Shown here: positions 8,883 through 18,100 of the stretch, piece by piece
Numbering within the stretch: position 1 is the stretch's first letter
Layout of the letters: the number at the start of each line of letters is the position of its first letter
Assembly (NCBI RefSeq): GCF_032268605.1
Contig: NZ_CP130318.1
Span: 4,811,501 to 4,875,500, forward strand
Source: Paenibacillus aurantius
GTDB lineage: Bacteria > Bacillota > Bacilli > Paenibacillales > NBRC-103111
Reading direction: 5' to 3'
Length of the DNA: 64,000 nucleotides
Notes under the pieces: generated by a model
The model's database searches: none
Told to the model about the DNA's origin: nothing
What the model saw: the letters and a program-made list of their open reading frames with translations, nothing else
Made by a program: the position numbers and the translations under genes

Positions 8883-9899
8883 TTATTTGACCAGATCCGG
8901 GTGGATCGCCTTGGCCATGTCGGTCAGGGCTTCCGTCAACCGGGGGCCCACGCGGGCCACTTTGTTCGAATCAATGGCATAGACTTTGTTGTTCTTCATG
9001 GCATCGATCGCCTCAAAGCCCGGACGCTTCTTGATCTCGTCCAGAATGGAGCTCATGCCGGACTCCCCTTTGGCGTACAGAATGACCTCGGGATTCGATT
9101 TGATGATCTTCTCCGGGTCGATCTTGTTCCAGCCCGCCTGCTCATGGGCCACGTTGTCTCCGCCCGCCAGCGACACAAGCTCATCCATGAATTCTCCCTT
9201 GCCTACCGTCCAGCCCGGAGAGAATTCCATGTAAACCTTCTTCTTCGGAGCGTTCTTCACGGCGTCCGTTACCTTCTGCTTCTCCTCGCGCATCTTATCG
9301 GTTACCTTCTTGGCGCCGTCGGCCATGTTCATGATTTTGCCTACCGTCGTGATCTTATCCATGACCTCGTCCACCGTCTTGGGATCACTCGCGAAGACTT
9401 TGATCTTCAGCTCCCGAAGCTGATCGACCGTCTTCTTGTTCATGGAGGCTGAGGCGAGCACGAGATCCGGCTTCGTGGCGAGAAGCGCCTCCAGATTGGC
9501 GTTCATGTCGCCGATCTGCGGCTTGCTCTTAGCTTCGGCGGGATAATCGCTGAATTTGTCGACGCCCGCAATTTTATCCCCGGCTCCGATGGCAAATACG
9601 ATCTCGGTTTCGCTCGGAACCAGCGTCGTCACCCTCTCCGGGGCTTTCTCGAACACGACGTCCGTTCCGGTCGCATCCTTGATCGTCAGCGGGTAAGCCG
9701 TCTGGCCGGTCTTCGGAGAAGCCGCCGGGCTTGATGCACCCGGAGAGGCCGAGCTTTGCGCCGTCGGCTGGGTACTTGAAGTGGCCGCTCCCGTTCCTTC
9801 CTTGCCTGATCCGCAAGCCGCCAGGCTGGCCGCCAGAACCAGTCCCAACGCTCCCGTTCCCATTCTCTTAAACCACTTCGCTGTCTTTGCCAATTCCAT
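8883..9899 (-). CDS. btuF: Corrinoid-binding lipoprotein of the ABC transporter
   Basis: The extracellular solute-binding lipoprotein of the importer. The 338 residues start with a signal peptide ending in the lipobox LAAC, with lipid-bearing Cys29. A Ser/Ala/Pro-rich linker follows, then a class III periplasmic-binding fold with PERVTTLVPSETEIVFAIG near the start of the mature domain. The ATG has AAAGGAGAG just upstream. It is the first gene after the riboswitch and terminator, so its expression should fall when cobalamin is plentiful. Iron-siderophore binding proteins share the fold; context decides the substrate. Confidence 0.9.
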   Translation of the reverse strand: MELAKTAKWFKRMGTGALGLVLAASLAACGSGKEGTGAATSSTQPTAQSSASPGASSPAASPKTGQTAYPLTIKDATGTDVVFEKAPERVTTLVPSETEIVFAIGAGDKIAGVDKFSDYPAEAKSKPQIGDMNANLEALLATKPDLVLASASMNKKTVDQLRELKIKVFASDPKTVDEVMDKITTVGKIMNMADGAKKVTDKMREEKQKVTDAVKNAPKKKVYMEFSPGWTVGKGEFMDELVSLAGGDNVAHEQAGWNKIDPEKIIKSNPEVILYAKGESGMSSILDEIKKRPGFEAIDAMKNNKVYAIDSNKVARVGPRLTEALTDMAKAIHPDLVK

Positions 9900-9955
9900 T
9901 CTCTCCTTTTAAGGTAGCTTCGGAATGGAGCTTGACCTCTCGAACGCCACAAACG

Positions 9956-9988
9956 AAAAACCCCCTGTCCTATAGAACGGACAGAGGG
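9956..9988 (-). terminator. Riboswitch-linked intrinsic terminator before btuF
   Basis: On the minus strand CCCTCTGTCC and GGACAGGGGG form a stem with an 8-base loop, followed by TTTTT. It lies between the cobalamin aptamer and the btuF start, where a transcriptional expression platform is expected. Just upstream the repeated ACCCTGT/ACCCTCTGTCC sequences could pair alternatively with the stem as an antiterminator. The termination mechanism is inferred. Confidence 0.8.
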
Positions 9989-10069
9989 TACAGCATACAG
10001 GGTGATAGGCACACACAGGGGGGTACCGTCCCGATCAGCCGGATCCTTTTCCGCGAAGGATTTCGTCAG

Positions 10070-10262
10070 CTACTTCCGTTAGGCAGGTCTCCTGACTTAT
10101 GGGTTGACTGACCGCCTCGCCTTCCCATTCGTCGGACGAACAGTGGCGTATGAGGCGCTCCCCAATTTACAGTGGCGGGACCGTGCCGGACTTGCACCGG
10201 CTTCCCTTTTAACCCGGGCGCGAACGAATTCGGCCAGCGGGCACCTATCGGTAGAAGGCTAT
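10070..10262 (-). ncRNA. Cobalamin riboswitch
   Basis: On the minus strand the region carries the B12 box AGTCAGGAGACCTGCC (10082-10097), preceded by GCCACTG and GGTGCC-type conserved elements in the right order. Between them is the GCCGGTGCAAGTCCGGCACGG hairpin region, here split by the usual conserved bases. The arrangement matches the adenosylcobalamin aptamer. It sits between a strong promoter and the btuF terminator, so it should repress the whole transport and assembly operon when cobalamin is bound. The boundaries are approximate to about 10 bases. Confidence 0.93.
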
Positions 10263-10294
10263 TCAATTCTATCAAGCTGCCAATCTCTCACATG

Positions 10295-10323
10295 ATTATA
10301 GGGCAATTCCAAGCGGTTGACAA
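10295..10323 (-). promoter_or_regulatory. Housekeeping promoter of the cobalamin operon
   Basis: Minus strand TTGTCA (10318-10323), a 17-base spacer and a perfect TATAAT (10295-10300), about 30 bases before the riboswitch aptamer. This is the only good sigma-A promoter seen upstream of the ten-gene operon. Confidence 0.8.
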
Positions 10324-10360
10324 GGAATTTCGTCCGAGCCCGGTCCGCTCCCCTGTTTTC

Positions 10361-10894
10361 CTATTTGGAGGCAAGGACTTGGAGAACCTGCTTAGCCTTG
10401 TCCATCTGCGGAGCCCGCGGATGCACGAAGGCATACAGCTCTTCTCCTTTGTAGCCGCTGTCCTTCAGCCATTTCGACTCTCCGAGCGGAATGCCGTAGA
10501 GATGCTTTTCCATCTTGGGGTTCTTCTCGTCGCCAACCGGCGCTTCCACCACCCCGCTCGGATAATCCTCCGGTTTAAACAGATCGTCCAGGCTCACGAA
10601 GCTTCCCTGCCTGGCGAAGGCCTCAAAATTCTTCTTCGGCAGAATCACAAGGCTGTGATCGCCCGCCGCTATCTCCACGAGCAGCTTCTCATCATTATAG
10701 ATAGGCGAGCTGTGTACAGCCACGGTAGGACTTTCGCCCACCTTCGCTTGCAGATCCGTCTCCATCTTCTCGGTTATATTCTGAGGCAGACCGGTCGACG
10801 GCAGGATAAAGATCGACACATCCTTCTTGGGCCCTCCGCCGCAGCCCGCTAAAACCACCAGCACGACGAGGGACAGCAGCCACTTCCATTTCAT
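10361..10894 (-). CDS. Small secreted lipoprotein of unknown function
   Basis: A 177-residue protein with a signal peptide and lipobox LAGC (Cys18), so it should be anchored outside the membrane. The mature part (for example DVSIFILPSTGLPQNITEKM, then LVILPKKNFEAFARQG and SLDDLFKPEDYPSG) is reminiscent of one lobe of an ABC solute-binding protein. It is too short for a full binding protein and no function can be assigned. The start follows GGTTGGAGAG. It has its own promoter and lies upstream of, and in the same direction as, the cobalamin operon, but is separated from it by that operon's own promoter. Confidence 0.8.
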   Translation of the reverse strand: MKWKWLLSLVVLVVLAGCGGGPKKDVSIFILPSTGLPQNITEKMETDLQAKVGESPTVAVHSSPIYNDEKLLVEIAAGDHSLVILPKKNFEAFARQGSFVSLDDLFKPEDYPSGVVEAPVGDEKNPKMEKHLYGIPLGESKWLKDSGYKGEELYAFVHPRAPQMDKAKQVLQVLASK

Positions 10895-10932
10895 CTCTCC
10901 AACCGTTCCTTTCTCGCTCTCTTGTCTGTTCC

Positions 10933-10962
10933 ACTATAGCAAAAAAATCGGTCGAAAGTGAA
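10933..10962 (-). promoter_or_regulatory. Promoter of the small lipoprotein gene
   Basis: Minus strand TTCACT (10957-10962), an 18-base spacer containing a T7 run, and TATAGT (10933-10938), about 40 bases before the start codon. The -35 is weak; the -10 is good. Confidence 0.5.
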
Positions 10963-11033
10963 GTGAAACCTTCGTGACCATTCACCCGATTCCGACAGCT
11001 TTTTTCGAGTTCCCTCCTAATATGACCGCTCCG

Positions 11034-11058
11034 AAAAAAAGGGCCGCATCAGCGGCCC
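11034..11058 (-). terminator. Intrinsic terminator overlapping the end of the Spo0E-like gene
   Basis: Minus strand GGGCCGC-TGAT-GCGGCCC followed by seven T. The TGA stop codon of the upstream gene lies inside the 4-base loop, so the last codons form the left arm of the hairpin. Confidence 0.92.
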
Positions 11059-11321
11059 TTGATCATTAGCATATATTCGTTTATTTTGAGGTCCAGCAGG
11101 GAGCTGGCTTCGATAACCGGGGGGGACGTTAACGACTGTTCTTTGATGAAGAGCTGCTCCATCCGCATGCGCAGCATTCGGATTTCCTCTTCCAGGGAAC
11201 CGCCGGCAGGGCTGGTGTTCTTGGCCGTCTGATACTTCCACCGCTTGCCCGATTCCTTCTCGCGAAGCATAAGCTTTTTGCCTGTTGAAGCTAAAGCGAA
11301 GTGCCCCAGTGCCACGTCCAT
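11049..11321 (-). CDS. Spo0E-like aspartyl-phosphate phosphatase
   Basis: A 90-residue protein whose C-terminal half fits the Spo0E family: a helix LEEEIRMLRMRMEQL (about 43-57) followed by the signature SSLLDLKINEY (SxxLDxxIxxY, about 73-83). Family members remove phosphate from Spo0A~P or related response regulators and delay sporulation. The N-terminal ~40 residues (GHFALASTGKKLMLREKESG) are not part of the usual short Spo0E core and are unexplained. GAGGGAGGG precedes the ATG. The gene stands alone behind an AT-rich upstream region and ends in its own terminator. A target response regulator cannot be named from the sequence. Confidence 0.75.
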   Translation of the reverse strand: MDVALGHFALASTGKKLMLREKESGKRWKYQTAKNTSPAGGSLEEEIRMLRMRMEQLFIKEQSLTSPPVIEASSLLDLKINEYMLMIKGR

Positions 11322-11452
11322 CCCTCCCTCAGTTAAAAGGTAAAAAAATGACTAATGGGTAAACCTTACAGTACCTTAATAATACAATAACATTATTTTA
11401 CATAAAAAGAAATCTTTTTTTTGCTAGATTGATAGAAAAGTCCCTTGCGCTA

Positions 11453-12634
11453 TCAACCCTTCCGGGCCAAAACGAATTTGCCGATCCGGTCCAGCGCCTC
11501 ATTCAGCTGGGCTACCGAGGTAGCGTAGGAGCACCGGATAAAGCCCTCTCCGCCCAGCCCGAATACGTTTCCGGGGACGGCGGCCACCTTGCCTTCGGTC
11601 AGCAGCCCCTGGGCAAATTCCTCCGAAGTCATCCCGGTCGACGTGATGGAGGGGAACGCATAAAATGCGCCTTGAGGCTCATGACAATCCAGTCCGATCT
11701 CCCGGAAGCCCTTCACGACCAGGCGGCGGCGCTGATTGTAAGACTCCATCATCCGGTCCTTCTCTTCCATGCCGTTCTTAAGAGCCTCCAGAGCCGCGAT
11801 CTGGCCCATGACAGGTGCGCACATTACCGTATATTGGTGGATCTTGAGCATGGCCGAAATCAGCTCCCGGTGCCCGCACGCATAGCCCATTCTCCAACCC
11901 GTCATGGCAAAAGCCTTGGAGAAGCCGCTCACCAGAATGGTCCGGTCCTTCATCTTCGGCAGCGACGGAAAACTGACATGCTTGCTTCCATAAGTCAGCT
12001 CGGCATAAATCTCGTCGGAAATGACGATCAGGTCGTTCTCTTCGACCAGCTTGGCAATGGGCAGCCAGTCCTCATACGTCATAATTCCGCCCGTAGGGTT
12101 GCTCGGGTAGCAGAGAATGAGGATCTTCGATTTCGGCGTGATCTTGCTCTTAAGCGCTTCGGCCGTCAGCTTGAATTGATCTTTCGCGAAGGTTTCGATG
12201 CCTACCGGAACGCCTCCTCCGATGGAGGCGATCGGGGAATACGAGATATAGCACGGCTCGGGAATGAGAATTTCATCGCCCGGCTCGATCAAGGCACGCA
12301 GGGCCAGGTCGATGGCTTCGCTGCCTCCGACCGTGACCAGGATCTCGTTAGCCGGATCGTAGTCGGTGCGGAAGCTGCGGCTCAAATAAGCGCCGATTTC
12401 CTCCCGCAGCTCCGGAAGACCCGCATTGGACGTATACTGCGTGTGCCCCCGCTCCAGCGAATAAACGCAAGCTTCGCGGACGTGCCACGGCGTGACGAAA
12501 TCCGGTTCCCCCACCCCGAGGGAAATGACATCCTTGCTTCCGCTCACCAAATCAAAAAACTTGCGGATGCCCGAAGGGGGAATGGAGCGCACCCGCGGCG
12601 ACAAGTAATCCTGCATCGTTTTCTGGTTAATCAT
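11453..12634 (-). CDS. alaT: Class I PLP aminotransferase, AlaT-like
   Basis: A cytoplasmic PLP-dependent aminotransferase of fold type I, 393 residues. Landmarks are SLGVGEPDFVTPWHVREA near residue 35, YTSNAGLPELREEIG, CYPSNPTGG and the Schiff-base lysine Lys240 in SGFSKAFAMTGWRMGY. The ATG at 12634 is preferred over a GTG three codons upstream because AGAGGTGG is correctly spaced from it. It follows an Lrp-type regulator gene by 12 bases. The same pair occurs in Bacillus as alaR-alaT, where the enzyme makes alanine from pyruvate. The substrate here is inferred from that neighbourhood and could be another amino acid. Confidence 0.85.
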   Translation of the reverse strand: MINQKTMQDYLSPRVRSIPPSGIRKFFDLVSGSKDVISLGVGEPDFVTPWHVREACVYSLERGHTQYTSNAGLPELREEIGAYLSRSFRTDYDPANEILVTVGGSEAIDLALRALIEPGDEILIPEPCYISYSPIASIGGGVPVGIETFAKDQFKLTAEALKSKITPKSKILILCYPSNPTGGIMTYEDWLPIAKLVEENDLIVISDEIYAELTYGSKHVSFPSLPKMKDRTILVSGFSKAFAMTGWRMGYACGHRELISAMLKIHQYTVMCAPVMGQIAALEALKNGMEEKDRMMESYNQRRRLVVKGFREIGLDCHEPQGAFYAFPSITSTGMTSEEFAQGLLTEGKVAAVPGNVFGLGGEGFIRCSYATSVAQLNEALDRIGKFVLARKG

Positions 12635-12646
12635 GGCCGCCACCTC

Positions 12647-13135
12647 TTACGGAGAAATCAGGAGGCGGTGGTCTTCTTCATGCTCTTCGAAGATGATGCC
12701 GTCCTGCTTGTATTTTTTGAGAATAAAATGGGTCTTGGTCGAAAGCACCCGGTCAATCGAGGAGAGCTTGTTGGAGACGAAAGAGGCGACTTCCTTCAAG
12801 GTACGCCCTTCGATCTCAACTAGCAGGTCATAGGCACCGGACATCAGATACACCGATTTCACTTCGGGATATAAATAAATGCGCTCGGCAATGGCGTCGA
12901 AGCCGTGCACGCGCTCAGGGGTAATCTGCACCTCGATCAGCGCCGTCACCTTGTCGTCCACCTTGCTCCAGTTCACCACCGTCGCATACTTCACAATGAT
13001 ATGGTCCGCTTCCAGCTCCGCGATCGCCGCTTCCACCTCCGCCTGGGCCGCGCCTACCATCGTCGCGATCAATTCCGCGCTTCTTCTGGCGTCTTCCTTC
13101 AGCAGATCAAGGATTTTTAACTTCAGTTCACTCAT
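12647..13135 (-). CDS. alaR: Lrp/AsnC-family regulator, AlaR-like
   Basis: A 162-residue DNA-binding regulator. Residues 1-60 form the Lrp winged helix-turn-helix (LKILDLLKEDARRSAELIAT), and the rest is a RAM ligand-sensing domain with SVYLMSGAYDLLVEIEG. The ATG at 13135 has AGGAGG 7 bases upstream; longer in-frame starts lie inside the promoter. It is followed at once by the aminotransferase gene, so it probably controls that gene and itself in response to an amino acid. The C terminus has a Glu/His-rich tail (FEEHEEDH) of unknown meaning. Confidence 0.88.
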   Translation of the reverse strand: MSELKLKILDLLKEDARRSAELIATMVGAAQAEVEAAIAELEADHIIVKYATVVNWSKVDDKVTALIEVQITPERVHGFDAIAERIYLYPEVKSVYLMSGAYDLLVEIEGRTLKEVASFVSNKLSSIDRVLSTKTHFILKKYKQDGIIFEEHEEDHRLLISP

Positions 13136-13183
13136 GGGAGAACCTCCTAAGGGATGATTGGCATCGCAGAACACGATAATTCC

Positions 13184-13212
13184 ACTATACAACGAATACA
13201 AGCATCCTGCAA
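13184..13212 (-). promoter_or_regulatory. Promoter of the alaR-alaT pair
   Basis: Minus strand TTGCAG (13207-13212), a 17-base spacer and TATAGT (13184-13189), about 50 bases upstream of the regulator start codon. Confidence 0.7.
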
Positions 13213-13245
13213 AGATGCGAAGCGGTAAAGACCCGGCACAAGCAG

Positions 13246-13268
13246 CAAAAAACCCGCCTGAGGCGGGA
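13246..13268 (-). terminator. Intrinsic terminator after the GNAT-like gene
   Basis: Minus strand CCCGCCTCAGGCGGG followed by six T. It separates the GNAT-like gene from the alaR promoter. Confidence 0.88.
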
Positions 13269-13401
13269 CGGTTATCGAGTATGTGATCTGCGAACGGCGG
13301 GATGGAACTTCCCCGTATGGGGGCTGCCTGCCGTTTCCGGTATTCAGGAGGCCGGCCAAGGGTCTGGCTTCTCCTCTTAAGACAGCACTTCCTAACTTTA
13401 T

Positions 13402-13737
13402 TTAGACAGACGGCTGCCGGGTATAGATCCGGCTGATGTCGGAGGCTCTTGCGCTTGGCTTAAGCAGCTTGCAAATATTCTCCCGGATTTCCTTGCTCTC
13501 GTAGCCGGGATCGAGCAGGATGGCATAGGCGGAGGGATTCTCCGCCTCCAGGCCAACGCGGCTTCCCAGGCCCACCAGCCTGTCACGGTCGTAGACCCCG
13601 ACCACTTGATCCAGCAGCCCCACACGGCCCGCGCCTTCCCGGATGGGAACAGCCGTCTCCCCCGAAAGGCCCGCCGTCTTCCAAAACCCTTCCAGCATAT
13701 GCGCCTCGGGCATGCCGAGCTGAAACGCCACTTTCAT
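13402..13737 (-). CDS. Short GNAT-like protein
   Basis: A 111-residue protein whose middle (VVGVYDRDRLVGLGSRVG, then AYAILLDPGYESKEIRENIC) follows the strand order of a GNAT acetyltransferase core. The acetyl-CoA loop Q/RxxGxG/A is not recognisable (YESKEIREN in its place), so it may be a divergent or inactive member. It has its own strong promoter and terminator and no operon partners. AGCGGAGGGATAGCG precedes the ATG. Function unknown. Confidence 0.6.
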   Translation of the reverse strand: MKVAFQLGMPEAHMLEGFWKTAGLSGETAVPIREGAGRVGLLDQVVGVYDRDRLVGLGSRVGLEAENPSAYAILLDPGYESKEIRENICKLLKPSARASDISRIYTRQPSV

Positions 13738-13772
13738 CGCTATCCCTCCGCTTGATTCATTTGATGATTATA

Positions 13773-13801
13773 ATTATACAGCATTGTGTATAATTATTCA
13801 A
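13773..13801 (-). promoter_or_regulatory. Promoter of the GNAT-like gene
   Basis: Minus strand TTGAAT (13796-13801), a 17-base spacer and TATAAT (13773-13778). The surrounding sequence is strongly AT-rich. Confidence 0.75.
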
Positions 13802-13858
13802 ATCAATTTAACGGCAACCTGTCCAACGGGCCGTTCATCCAATGTGCTTATCAGAAGC

Positions 13859-13905
13859 AAAAAAAAACCCCCGGGTCCGTCCAAAGGGACGTACCTGAGG
13901 GTTTT
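13859..13905 (-). terminator. Intrinsic terminator after cysK
   Basis: On the minus strand AACCCTCAGGTACGTCCC pairs with GGACGGACCCGGGGGTT (with small mismatches), followed by seven or more T. It lies 50 bases past the cysK stop. Confidence 0.85.
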
Positions 13906-13955
13906 GGAGCGGAGGGGGGGCGGATACTGTCCCCCTATTTCCTTATGAGCAAAGC

Positions 13956-14876
13956 TTAAAAAATGTCCATGCTGAGGTAGCGCTCCCCGGTATCGGGGGC
14001 AATGCACAGCACGCGCCTGCCTTCCCCGAGACGGCGGGCCTCCTGCAGAGCGGCCCAAACGGTCGCTCCGGCCGACGGGCCGACGAGAATGCCTTCGCGG
14101 GCCGCCAGTTCCCGGGTCGTCCGGATGGCGTCCTCGTCCGCCACCTGAACGATCCGGTCGTATACACCGGTGTTCAGAATGGGCGGAACGAAGCCAGGGC
14201 TTGTCCCCACCAGCTTATGGGGACCCGGCTGCCCGCCGGACAGCACCGGAGAGCCCTTCGGCTCCACGACGAGAATTTCGATGCCCGGGATTTTCTTCCG
14301 GAGCACCTCGCCGGTCCCGGTAATCGTTCCTCCGGTTCCCGAGGAAGCCACGAACGCATCCAGCCGGCCGCCTGTCTGCTCCACGATTTCCAGTGCGGTC
14401 GTCACGCGGTGGATATCCGGATTGGCGTGGTTCTCGAACTGCTGAGGGATGAAGCTGCCCGGAATCTGCTCCTGCAGCTCCTTCGCCTTGCGGATGGCTC
14501 CCGGCATCCGTTCGGCCGCAGGGGTCAAGACCACCTCCGCCCCGTACGCTTTAAGAATATTAATTCGTTCCTTGGTCATGTTGTCGGGCATGACCATAAT
14601 CGCGCGGTAGCCTTTGGCGGCGGCGTTCATGGCAAGTCCGATCCCCGTGTTGCCGCTGGTCGGCTCAATGATCGTAGCTCCCGGCTGAAGCACTCCGTCC
14701 TTCTCCGCCTGGGCAATGAGATTATAGGCGGCGCGGTCCTTCACGCTGCCGCTCGGATTGAAGTATTCGAGCTTGACATAAACCTCTGCGTCCCCTGCCC
14801 TCGTCAGGCGGTTTATTTTAACAGCGGGCGTATTCCCTATCAATTCGGTTATGCTGTTTACCAGTCTAGCCGTCAT
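13956..14876 (-). CDS. cysK: Cysteine synthase (O-acetylserine sulfhydrylase)
   Basis: A cytoplasmic PLP enzyme of fold type II making L-cysteine from O-acetylserine and sulfide. The 306 residues have the full family pattern: ELIGNTPAVKINRL at the start, the Schiff-base Lys46 in PSGSVKDRA, the substrate loop TSGNTG and the phosphate-binding loop SSGTGGTITG. The C-terminal SMDIF could not be compared with the serine acetyltransferase-binding groove from sequence alone. It is monocistronic, with a promoter at 14908-14937 and a terminator at 13859-13905. Cystathionine beta-synthase-type paralogues exist, but the length and motifs fit CysK. Confidence 0.93.
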   Translation of the reverse strand: MTARLVNSITELIGNTPAVKINRLTRAGDAEVYVKLEYFNPSGSVKDRAAYNLIAQAEKDGVLQPGATIIEPTSGNTGIGLAMNAAAKGYRAIMVMPDNMTKERINILKAYGAEVVLTPAAERMPGAIRKAKELQEQIPGSFIPQQFENHANPDIHRVTTALEIVEQTGGRLDAFVASSGTGGTITGTGEVLRKKIPGIEILVVEPKGSPVLSGGQPGPHKLVGTSPGFVPPILNTGVYDRIVQVADEDAIRTTRELAAREGILVGPSAGATVWAALQEARRLGEGRRVLCIAPDTGERYLSMDIF

Positions 14877-14907
14877 GCTGCATTCCCCTTTCCGTCTATA
14901 CCTATTT

Positions 14908-14937
14908 ATTTTATCGGTATATGGGAATTAACGTCAA
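14908..14937 (-). promoter_or_regulatory. Promoter of cysK
   Basis: Minus strand TTGACG (14932-14937), an 18-base spacer and TAAAAT (14908-14913), about 30 bases before the cysK start. Confidence 0.65.
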
Positions 14938-15185
14938 CCCGCCGGCGTGCAGGCTCGTCCCCCAACCGGTGTGTTCCCTTCTGGAAGCGGACAATCAGGA
15001 GCCCTCCATCGGCTCCCGTTTATTATCCCTCTCCCCTTACAAAAAGACCGGTCATGTTAACAAAACGCTATCGGAAGGTTAACAAAGCATCCTTTTACCC
15101 GTCCAGCGCCTCGCTTATCATAAGAGCAACAGGGCCAACTATCGTCTGACGGACCCTGTCTGACTAGGAGCAGGGAGGGAAAGCG
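14938..15185. other. Intergenic region between divergent cysK and the PHP protein gene
   Basis: No gene or recognised RNA. On the plus strand a weak promoter-like pair TTTTAC/TATCAT with 17-base spacing (near 15090-15120) may serve the downstream gene. A short GGAGCC/GGCTCC inverted repeat near 15000 has no T-run. Confidence 0.4.
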
Positions 15186-18100
15186 ATGGGTAAACGATGG
15201 TGGCGGATAGCCGCCGCAGCCGTTGTGCTTCTCGGGGGATGGACCGGTGGTCCCGGGCAGCGGGCGGGTGCGGTTGCAGTGGCGGAGGAAGCAGCAGCAG
15301 GGCCGGATTCCAGCTTATCATTGGGGACGAGGGTGGAAACGTCCCTTGCGGCCGCACAGCCGGAGCCCCCCGATTCGGCGGTTACGATAGCCGCAAGAAC
15401 CGGGGATCCGGGGTACACCTATGCCCCCGCATCAAGGGACTGGGTCAGCGGGACCCCTTATTATTCCATGGAGAACGACAAGGTCAGCTTGACCATCGGC
15501 ACCACGAGGCTCGAGACCGGCAGCACGTCCGATTACGGCGACAACGCCTCCGGCAACAACAAGCCCGGGTCGCTGACGCCGGGCCATATCATGGATGCGG
15601 TGCCGAAGACGACGATGCGGGACAACCTCGATTATACGGAATTCGTGCTGAGCAAGGGCTTGGGCCGAACCTGGTGGTATCCGACCGAGAAGCTGAGCCT
15701 GCCCGACATTCAGCCCGGCGACCGCACCATTACCGCCAAGGGAGCTTGGGACAAGGACGGCAGCATCAAGGCCCAGGTGACCTATTCGATTGTGGAGAAT
15801 TCCCCTCTTATTAAAATGAAGGTGAAGCTGAAGAATGAGGGAACGGCCAGCTTCACCGGCAACCTGGCTTACGTCATCGATCCGGAGGAGACGCTCGAGC
15901 AGCAGAGCTACGTCCCCGGCTGGGGCTGGAGAGGCGGACAAGTCAGCGAGTACATTACTTCCGGCTGGAACCGGAACTATATCTTCAACGGAATCCAGGA
16001 TAAGTTCACGGGGAATACGGCCCATGCCCTCATCTGGCCCGAGGCCCAGAAGCCTTCCGCTCTTATTCCCGAAGGATACATAACCGGAGCGTGGTTTCCC
16101 GTAGCCCTTGCTCCGGGAGGAACCAAGGAGCTGATCCTGTACCATCTTCCCCATCAGCCGGGTCCGGCTAACGAAGCGTACCGGACTTCGGAATTCTGGG
16201 CGGGGGTGATTCGAAACGGAACGGACGTGACGTCCATTCGGACGGTGTCCGGAACCGTGACCGATTCCGCCGGCCAGCCTGCCGGCGGAATCGAAGTGGA
16301 GCTGGCCTCTTCCTCCGGCGGCTCCGTTGCGAAAGCCACTACAGACAGCAGAGGCCGCTACAGCCTGGATTCCGTTACCGGATCGGTATATGGATTGACA
16401 GCCAACAATGGAACGGAAAGGTATGAACAGGCCCTTCCGCCTGAGCCTCCGGACAGGGAGACGGTGGTGAATTTCACCCTCGATCCGCCTCCTCCGAAAG
16501 CCGTGACCTCCGGTGTCACGAAGGGAGATCCCGGCTATGTTTACGAAGGGACATCCCGGGACTGGTGGCCCGCCAATGACTATTACTATCTGGAGAGCCC
16601 GGACATCAAATTCACGGTAGGCACGGTCCGGACGGCAGGCAAGGATCCGATTAACTGGAGCAACGACGCCTCCGGCAACAACAAATGGGGAACTTTGACA
16701 CCGGGCCATATCATGGACGCCGCCCCCAAGCTGACGATGGAGGAGAACCTCGATTTTTCGGAATTCGTGCTGAGCGATAACCTGGGGGTAACGCCCGAGG
16801 ACGAAGCGGCGGGCATGCCTATGGAGTGGTCGTGGTTTCATCCGCTGGATAAGCTGAAGTTCCCATCCATCCAACTGGAGGGGGACACGATAGCCGCGGC
16901 CGGAGAATGGGACCGCAACGAGAGAATGAAGTCCTCCGTCCGCTATTCGATCGTGGAAGGAACCCCTCTCATCCGCATGGACATCACGCTGAACAATGGA
17001 ACGGGAGCCGATTTCAACGGCAGCTTCGGTTATATTATCGACTCGGACCAGCCGGGCGAGCAGCATACGTACCTGCCGGGCCGAAACTGGGTCTACAGCC
17101 AGGAGAAGAACCCAATCCGGGAAGGCTGGACGGACAATTACCTGTTCACCGGCGTCAACAACACTTTTACGGGCAAAACCGCTCATGCCATCATCTGGCC
17201 CGAAGAGCAGCAGCCGAAGAGTCTTATTCACGAAGGCATTTTTGCTGGAGCCTGGTTCGACGCGTCGATTCCAAGCGGACAGAGCCGCAGCTATGTTCTG
17301 TATCATCTTCCCCATGTCGCCGGACCGGCGGATCAGCCTTATGCCAATGCGGAGTTATGGGCCAATTTCGTCAAAACCCATGCCGAGGCAAAAGATTACG
17401 GCAGCCTGACCGGCTCGGTGAAGGATGAAGCCGGCAAAGCCCTGCCCCAAACGGAAGTGGTCGTTAAGGACGGGAGCGGAGCCGTCCGGGCGAGAGCCGC
17501 CACGACCCCTGATGGGAAGTACCAGCTCTACCTGCCAAAAGGCGACTATACCCTAGCCCCGGTTAACGACGCCTACTCCGTAGAAGCCCGTTCCGTGACG
17601 GTGGCGGGTGGGGACCGGCAAACGGCCGTTTTCGTCATGAAGAAATATGCGGAGTTGGAAGCCGCCCTTCCCTCCGGACTGACGGCGGATACGCCTTTTG
17701 ACCTGACGGTTACCATGCGGAATGTCACCGGCAGCCCGATAAGGGATGTGGCGGTTGAAGTGAGCCCTCCTCCCCTCATCCAGCTGTTGGGCGAATCCTC
17801 CTTCGTTCTTCCCGAGCTCGAGGCGAACACGCAAAAGGTGCTGACGTTCAAAGCCGTCGCCCTTGAAGGGGGCCGCTCGGCAATCAAAGCCACGGCTTCG
17901 TCCCGCCAGTTCCGGCTCGCTACCAGTGTAAGCTTCGATGTCCAAGGACAGGGTCATTATGCCGGAGACAATCATTCCCATACGAAGCACAGCGACGGAG
18001 TTAATACGGTAGCGGAAAACTCGGGCAGCGCTTACACCCGCCGGATGCTCTCTTGGGTATGGAGCGAGGAGCATAACAAGAACTCCCAGCAGGCCGACGC

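Noticed and set aside
11430-11460. Terminator after alaT
   Set aside because: TTGATAG and CTATCAA can pair, but the sequence behind on the minus strand is A-rich, not T-rich, so it does not qualify.
13270-13400. Structured RNA between the GNAT-like gene and its terminator
   Set aside because: No known riboswitch motif could be recognised, and the stretch lies in the 3' region of a short transcript; nothing firm can be said.
15432-17315. A 627-codon open frame on the minus strand opposite the PHP protein gene
   Set aside because: It is the antisense shadow of the duplicated modules, with low-complexity Arg/Gly/Val-rich translation, no ribosome binding site and no family motif.
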